A stretch of DNA of 64,000 nucleotides from Cryptomeria japonica (taxonomy: Eukaryota; Streptophyta; Pinopsida; Cupressales; Cupressaceae). Position numbers and translations under genes: made by a program. Below are positions 59,091 through 64,000 of this stretch, piece by piece. The notes beneath the pieces were generated by a model. It did not search any database and was not told the origin of the DNA. It saw only the letters and a list, made by a program, of their open reading frames with translations. How positions within the stretch are numbered: position 1 is the stretch's first letter; the number at the start of each line of letters is the position of its first letter. Where the stretch lies: NCBI RefSeq assembly GCF_030272615.1, contig NC_081406.1:259087386-259151385 (forward strand). Direction: 5' to 3'.

Positions 59091-59530
59091 AATGTATCCA
59101 ATACAGACAAATAGGCTTGCCAAAAGCCATATGGACATAGAATGTCATGTATTCACAAAACAAAACATGTTCAAAATTTCTATAAAGGCATACAACATGA
59201 TATCCAATAAAGTCAAATAGGAGCTTGCCAAAAGCCATATGGACATAGAATGTCGCATATTCATAATACAAAACATATGTTCAAAATTGCCATATATGCA
59301 TACAACATGGTATCCAATAAAGTCAAATAGGAGCTTGCCAAAAGCCATATGGACATAGAATGTCACGTATTCGTAATACAAAACATATGTTCAAAATTTC
59401 CATATAGGTATACAACATGGTATCCAATAAAGTCAAATAGGAGCTTGCCAAAATCCATATGGACATAGAATGTCACATATTCGTAATACAAAACATATGT
59501 TCAAAATTGCCATATAGGCATAAAACATAG
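59091..59530. repeat. 110-bp tandem repeat, about 4 copies
   Basis: gcttgccaaaagccatatgg recurs at 59114, 59223, 59333 and 59443 (109-110 bp apart) with cataacatg/caacatggtatccaataa in between. High identity. The ORFs on the minus strand across it are simply the repeat. Confidence 0.92.
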
Positions 59531-59571
59531 GACCCTATTCTATTCATTTCCCTCTAGGGGAAGAAAACAGA

Positions 59572-60828
59572 TCACAAGGTATCTTTGCCTATTGGGGGGA
59601 TGGAGATGTATATGATGCAGGTGTCTTTCAAGCGCCCACTCGATCTCCTCTCTAGACTTTTTTGTAACTCCACCTGATACAATGAAAAGAATGATGTTAG
59701 CATATACAAAAATTGAATTTTAGAATGACATATAATAGAATAGTCACTTACCGCATACAAATAATCATGATGTTCATCCACAATAGGTGCGCGTTCATGA
59801 TATGCAGTGACAAGCCCCTCCTGTAAGCATCACAATATAAATTAAACTAAATACAAGTGTCGTAAAGATTTTCAATAACATGTTATTAAGATAACACATG
59901 TAATGCTAAATTTACTAAATTTACAAATATGTCTCATACTTCTGTCAAAGCAGTTGAACTTGCTACTGTTGCAGCAACACCATGCTCCATTGATGCGTGA
60001 ACAATAGGAGGAGTCTCTAATGTCAACATCTGAAAATTACACAAAGTATATTGATCAATTGCCAAAACTATCTATATTATTTAATAAAAACATTAAAGAT
60101 AAATTGCTTACCTGGGTGAAAGATTGTCGATGAAATACATTGCGAGGTGTTGATGTTGAAGCTCTAGCATCAAACTATTTGACATCCAAAATGAGTAATT
60201 AGAAAATCATTCACATAAGGTTCAACTATCTACATATAATAATTATATTTCTTCACTCGTTGTATACCTGTGGAGTCGACGAAGTCGTGAAAAACGGTGT
60301 TGCAGGAATGTTACTAGTATTGTGAATACTTTGACCCTAATTTTATATCATAATACTTTACTAATTTAGATATATTCTTAAATTTCCATATAAGACTTAA
60401 TAAAAAGAATGAAAATAACTTGTAATGAAATTCACTTGGGTATCAATGCCAAATATTTCATTCAGCAAGGATTTTGCCATTACAATGTTCTCTGTAGCAA
60501 ACTCTGCTTGTGCACGTGCATTCTCAATGCTATTAGGATCATAAGTGCAAAGAGAACCACAAGATCGACAAAAATGAGATGGAACTCGATGCCTAGAATA
60601 ATCACCATCATCACTCGCACCACCCTCTACTAGAGGCCTAGCATACTGTATAAGGGTCTGAGTGAGTGAGCTAATGGAGTCTAGAGTTTCGACCTCAACA
60701 CTCTCGTTCACAATGGAAGGAATAATAACATGCTCCACTGTAGGTCTGGCCAAGGGTCTTGGTGGGAGATTTGGGTCATGTTGTGCACCCTCTATCATGT
60801 GTGGAACCCCCACATCTACCTTGGAAAT
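59572..60828 (-). CDS. Unknown multi-exon gene, last six exons
   Basis: Exons, read leftward: 60436-60828, 60268-60336, 60112-60174, 59940-60029, 59752-59820, 59572-59673 (TGA stop). Introns of 99, 93, 82, 119 and 78 nt all start GT (gtgaa, gtata, gtaag, gtatg, gtaag) and end AG, all phase 0. The joined frame has no stop. The product is Pro/Ser/Thr-rich (PHMIEGAQHDPNLPPRPLAR), has HFCRSCGSLC, an Ala/Glu helix ENARAQAEFATENIV, and ends KRxxR-poor SLERRSSGRLKDTC then IPPIGKDTL. No family recognised. The clean splice sites argue for a real gene, at least until recently. Confidence 0.65.
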
Positions 60829-60903
60829 CTAGAAAATCAATTTGTTTGGGATCTCATTAAGGACAAACTCTCAGTACAGTTTTCTCAAAAAGTATTGGGG
60901 TAC

Positions 60904-61246
60904 CTCATGATTATTGCATGTGGGCTGATCAAATACCATCCACCACCTATCCCAAAAATTGTTCTTAATCCCTTCATGATGACACCAATGAATAGGGAAT
61001 CTCCTACATTCATGGTGTAAAGGTTGATTCATTCGGGGGTTCACAAAAAGAGCACACCAAGTCAAATTTATTAATTTTCTTTTTCTTCACTGCCGCATAT
61101 GATAATTTGTCAGCATAAAATTGCTTTTGTTCTTCCTTCTTACTGGACCAAAAATTTATTTGCCCACTCACAAATTGTATGTGAGATACAATAGATTGCA
61201 AATAACTGGCAAGTTTTGTCCTATGGGAGTTTGTTCCAGTGGGATT
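60904..61246 (-). CDS. Upstream exon(s) of the unknown gene, truncated by element C
   Basis: An exon ending CATGAG|gtaccc at 60904 joins in phase 0 across a 75-nt intron (60829-60903, acceptor ttttctag) to the next exon. It carries FPIHWCHHEGIKNNFWDRWW. Farther upstream a different frame encodes SKKEEQKQFYADKLSY and a Lys run (about 61080-61200). The link between these is unresolved: a phase-2 intron or a frame change. The gene is cut at 61247 by the LTR of element C, so its start is missing. Confidence 0.45.
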
Positions 61247-61456
61247 TGTTGTTCTCAAAAAAGAGAAACCCAAGTTCACCTGCAAACTATATATGAAACA
61301 TCCAATCTCAATCAATGAAATGCTTCAAGGCTTGGACAACATAACATAGGATCCTAATGATCCTCCTACACTTCAATTTCTGCAAGACCTAGGGGGGACA
61401 CCCTTTGATGCACAAAATACAACCAGTTACAAACATATGGCATCAATAAAAGCAAA
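61247..61456 (-). repeat. 3' LTR of element C (minimum extent)
   Basis: The part matching the right copy. The LTR probably extends farther right, but the partner is beyond the window, so the inner edge is unknown. Differences from the right copy include caacataacatagg versus aacataagatagg. Confidence 0.65.
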
Positions 61457-62239
61457 TAAATCTCATAAGGCTCAACAACAAGGAGGTTACTGCAGATGGA
61501 CTAGATCTACATTGACATCTCAACAAGATTGGAGCATGAGATAGGTAAAACATACTAAAAACCACACAACTGAAAGCAAAGCGACTGTACAATAGAACTT
61601 ATTTAAATATGGCTCTAAGCCATCAAAATTGGAATCAATGCTTACCTCTGTCAAACACATGATTCTCATTTCCATGAATCAAGGGTAAGCTGGAAGTTTC
61701 ATTTACATTTGCCTAATCACAAACTCTACAACTTCTCATCAGCTCATCACATAGAAGATAATCAACATGCCAGTAATCATTCAATCTTTGAAAAACAGAT
61801 CCCAATTCAAAGTCTTGACCATCAAATGACACAAGACTATCATATTGTTTACAAATATTTCTCGGTTGAAAAGAGAAGTAACCCTGCTCCATCTGATCAC
61901 TGGGAACATCAAGCACATGTTGACTGCTAGTTTGCATAAATGGAAAACACTCATCCACAATGCAGGCTTGCAAACTAGAGAGGAACATTTCCTCGTAAAA
62001 TGACTACAGTTTAGCATGTTGATCACACCTTATATCAGCCCTTTGCAAACATCAAAATGCATGATCATCTATCAATGGTTCATTTACCAATTGCAAATTT
62101 GGGAAAACCACTTCAAATTTGTCTTTCTCTTTAACACCAAGATCCACACAATGCATATCAAATTCTGATTTCATATCAACATATGATTCCACATTATCAC
62201 ATTTATCAACCTTATATGCATGTTCATCTTGTCCACTAT
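61457..62239 (-). other. 3' part of element C (LTR remainder and noncoding)
   Basis: Includes the undetermined inner edge of the left LTR. ORFs of 91 and 63 aa on the minus strand (61713-61988, 62052-62243) have no family features; the second may be a broken extension of the 331-aa frame. No PPT could be fixed. Confidence 0.35.
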
Positions 62240-63235
62240 TCAATCAACTATAGGGAAATAAATATCATATGTATCATACCTCACACTGCCAAGAACATCA
62301 TCAGTATCAAAACATATATTGATTGGGTATGAGAGATTGGGAACATTTATGGATGTATACCTCTTAAGATCAACACCTAAGAGTTCTGAGATTTGTTCAC
62401 TACTTAGTGAACCTTCTCCTTCATTTTCATTTTCCTTTGCTTCATCTTTTGTGTTGTAAACATTGTCCCAATCTGATGCATGCATTAAATTTCTAGTGCT
62501 CATGCCTTCATGCACATTTGTTTTATCATTACAATAACTTGCATCTGCATCATGACCTTTATCATGTTGATCATAAAGTGTTGCTATATGTTGCAACATG
62601 GTTTCATAGCCTTGGTTGCAAACACTTTGTGGATTGATATTAACGACAAGGTGATCTATATTATTCAAATCTGAAACCTCAACATGCTCATGACTATTTG
62701 AACAATAACTTATACTTTCACAATTTTCTTGTTGCTCTGAATACACATCTGCACTGTCATGTTGAGAATAAGAGTCACCTTCAGCATCATAAGAGGTATA
62801 TCCACTCACGGATTCATCTCCATCATTGTACTCAAAACTATGTGCATTTTCAGATTTAGTCATTTCAATCTCATCTATCCATTCTTTAATATGTCCAATA
62901 CTTTCTTCCCTCGAGGTTTTAGACCAATTGACTGAGTCAGGCTCATCAAGCTCCAAGAATAACTCAATCCAAACGGATTCATGGGGTCTAACATCAACCG
63001 AAAGCTCATTTAATGCAGTAATAAATCTTTCATAAAAAACATATGATGATTCTTCGTTCCTCTTCCCTATTTTCCTTCTTAAAAACAAGATGCACCTATC
63101 TTGGATCTTTTGAAGATGTATTTCAATATCCCTATCAATGTCTTTCAAATTTGACAAAGAAAATTCAGATCTAGGAACCACATCTAGATCCATCAAATTT
63201 GAAACATCTATTGAACCATTACCATGACAATGCAT
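62240..63235 (-). CDS. 331-aa acidic protein of element C, function unknown
   Basis: Intact ORF with ATG at 63235 and stop TAG at 62240. The N-terminal ~110 residues are helical and charged (DIEIHLQKIQDRCILFLRRK, FYERFITALNELSVD); the middle and C-terminal parts are very acidic and rich in Asp, Glu, Ser, Tyr and His. It sits about 535 bases downstream of the PBS, where gag would be, but no Gag core or zinc knuckle is visible. It could be a diverged Gag or a captured host fragment. Confidence 0.55.
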   Translation of the reverse strand: MHCHGNGSIDVSNLMDLDVVPRSEFSLSNLKDIDRDIEIHLQKIQDRCILFLRRKIGKRNEESSYVFYERFITALNELSVDVRPHESVWIELFLELDEPDSVNWSKTSREESIGHIKEWIDEIEMTKSENAHSFEYNDGDESVSGYTSYDAEGDSYSQHDSADVYSEQQENCESISYCSNSHEHVEVSDLNNIDHLVVNINPQSVCNQGYETMLQHIATLYDQHDKGHDADASYCNDKTNVHEGMSTRNLMHASDWDNVYNTKDEAKENENEGEGSLSSEQISELLGVDLKRYTSINVPNLSYPINICFDTDDVLGSVRYDTYDIYFPIVD

Positions 63236-63768
63236 CTTACTGTTTTATTCTCTTTTTAAAACATATGCAGTCATCATAACCAGACATACTTCTCACCATA
63301 TTTTTTACTGAAAATTTTCAAAACAAGAAGTATGTACCCTTAGAACCAATACTCCTTTTCCTGGTGACTTGCTTCACCTTATAAGGAACAAATTTATCTC
63401 ATAAAAGTTTTGAGGAATACCTGGGTATATTTGTTATTGCCGTCCACTTCACTTATGATTGAAAATTTGAAGAACACCTCCAAAACTTAGGTTTGTTCAT
63501 ATAGAGTCGCCACCTCCTTGAAGAGGAATAAAATTTAACCATTGATCTTCACTCTGAAACACTTTCAGATTTCTGGGTACCAAACAACAGAGTCACATAA
63601 TATTGAATTTTTTTTAATTTCTCAGTGACAAAACCTTCCAGGATATATACCTTCAAATCTGAAAACAACTTTCAGACTTGTAAACTTATAAGACTCTTCC
63701 CCAAATGAATTTGGCCAGACTCACTTACAATCTGATTTAACAATCTATACCAGATATCTTTAGATTAC
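63236..63768 (-). other. Leader of element C
   Basis: Region between PBS and the 331-aa ORF on the minus strand. AT-rich; no further ORF supported. Confidence 0.45.
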
Positions 63769-63786
63769 TCCCCAGTGGAGTCGCCA
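63769..63786 (-). other. Primer binding site of element C
   Basis: Minus-strand TGGCGACTCCACTGGGGA, four bases inside the LTR end at 63791. TGGCGACTC-type sites are common in plant LTR elements. It fixes the orientation of C. Confidence 0.75.
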
Positions 63787-63790
63787 TTTC

Positions 63791-64000
63791 TGTTGTTCTC
63801 AAAAAAGAGAAACTCAAGTTCACTTGCAAACTATCTATGAAATAGCCAATCTCAATCAATGAAATGCTTCAAGGCTTGGAAAACATAAGATAGGATCCTA
63901 ATGATCCTCCTACACTTCAGGTTCTGCAAGACTTAGGGGGGGACACCCTTTGATGCACAAAATACAACCAGTTACAAACATATGGCATCAATAAAAGCAT
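63791..64000 (-). repeat. 5' LTR of element C, partial
   Basis: Begins (in + direction) TGTTGTTCTCAAAAAAGAGA and continues beyond the window edge. Matches 61247-61456. Confidence 0.7.

Larger units (their letters stand above)
61247..64000 (-). mobile_element. Element C: LTR retroelement without recognisable pol, minus strand, runs off the window
   Basis: About 205 bp at 61247 are repeated at 63791 (TGTTGTTCTCAAAAAAGAGA... to catcaataaaagca), the second copy running past 64000. Read on the minus strand, a PBS adjoins the right copy (TGGCGACTCCACTGGGGA at 63769-63786), so the 5' LTR is on the right and the 3' LTR on the left. About 2.3 kb lies between, with one ORF and no RT, integrase or protease. 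It is probably a non-autonomous (LARD/TRIM-like) element. Confidence 0.72.

Noticed and set aside
59071-59381. Minus-strand ORFs with YVTFYVHMAFGK repeats
   Set aside because: Translation of the 110-bp tandem repeat.

Overview
The window looks like land-plant nuclear DNA from a large, repeat-rich genome. A gymnosperm or similar giant genome is my best guess, but nothing here proves it. Evidence: 16-19 kb nested Ty3/Gypsy retrotransposons of the Tat type (two RNase H domains, antisense extra gene), plant-style LTRs with TATA boxes, GT-AG introns, kilobase satellite arrays, and nonsense decay dominated by CAG to TAG and CGA to TGA, as expected from plant CG/CHG cytosine methylation. No tRNA, rRNA or bacterial-type operon was seen.

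Layout. 1-1033 plus 20132-20960 are the two halves of an older Tat-like element (D), whose LTR starts at 20961. It was split by element A (1039-20126, 5-bp target duplication GTATG on both sides). A has a 5' LTR, a PBS, a long leader with two arrays of a GCGTCTGTG motif, a gag-pol frame 4266-11792 that is unbroken in phase but holds 13 premature stops, structured 3' modules, a two-exon antisense gene (16294 to 13468) for a plant mobile domain (PMD) protein, a PPT, and then four tandem LTRs instead of one. 22160-24690 is a decayed chromovirus-like Gypsy element (E), followed by palindromes, microsatellites and unclassified repeats. Element B (27888-46665, target duplication GTACC) is an older Tat element with the same plan as A: motif array in the leader (AGCGCTATTG/AGCGCTTTTG), gag-pol 32100-39402, and an antisense two-exon PMD gene (44772 to 42040) whose intron holds the reverse-complement motif array.

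46671-50830 is a 4-kb pyrimidine-strand repeat. 51334-54415 is a decayed gene with an RNase H-fold transposase-like pattern (DFAENY and SDNCASQFK motifs). 54645-58690 is a satellite of about 11 units of ~358 bp, and 59091-59530 is a 110-bp repeat. 59572-60828, and further upstream, is a minus-strand gene of unknown function with clean phase-0 introns, cut at its 5' end by element C (61247 to beyond 64000, minus strand), a retroelement with no recognisable pol and one 331-aa acidic ORF.

The most unusual system is in elements A and B. Each carries its own short motif, repeated a dozen or more times, in the 5' leader and again, as reverse complement, inside the intron of the antisense PMD gene near the 3' end. 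The motif differs between the elements but the within-element complementarity is kept. That suggests a selected function, such as 5'-3' pairing of genomic RNA or a shared cis-signal on sense and antisense transcripts. Shared GGTGAAAACC hairpin modules and a stem before the PPT add further RNA structure.
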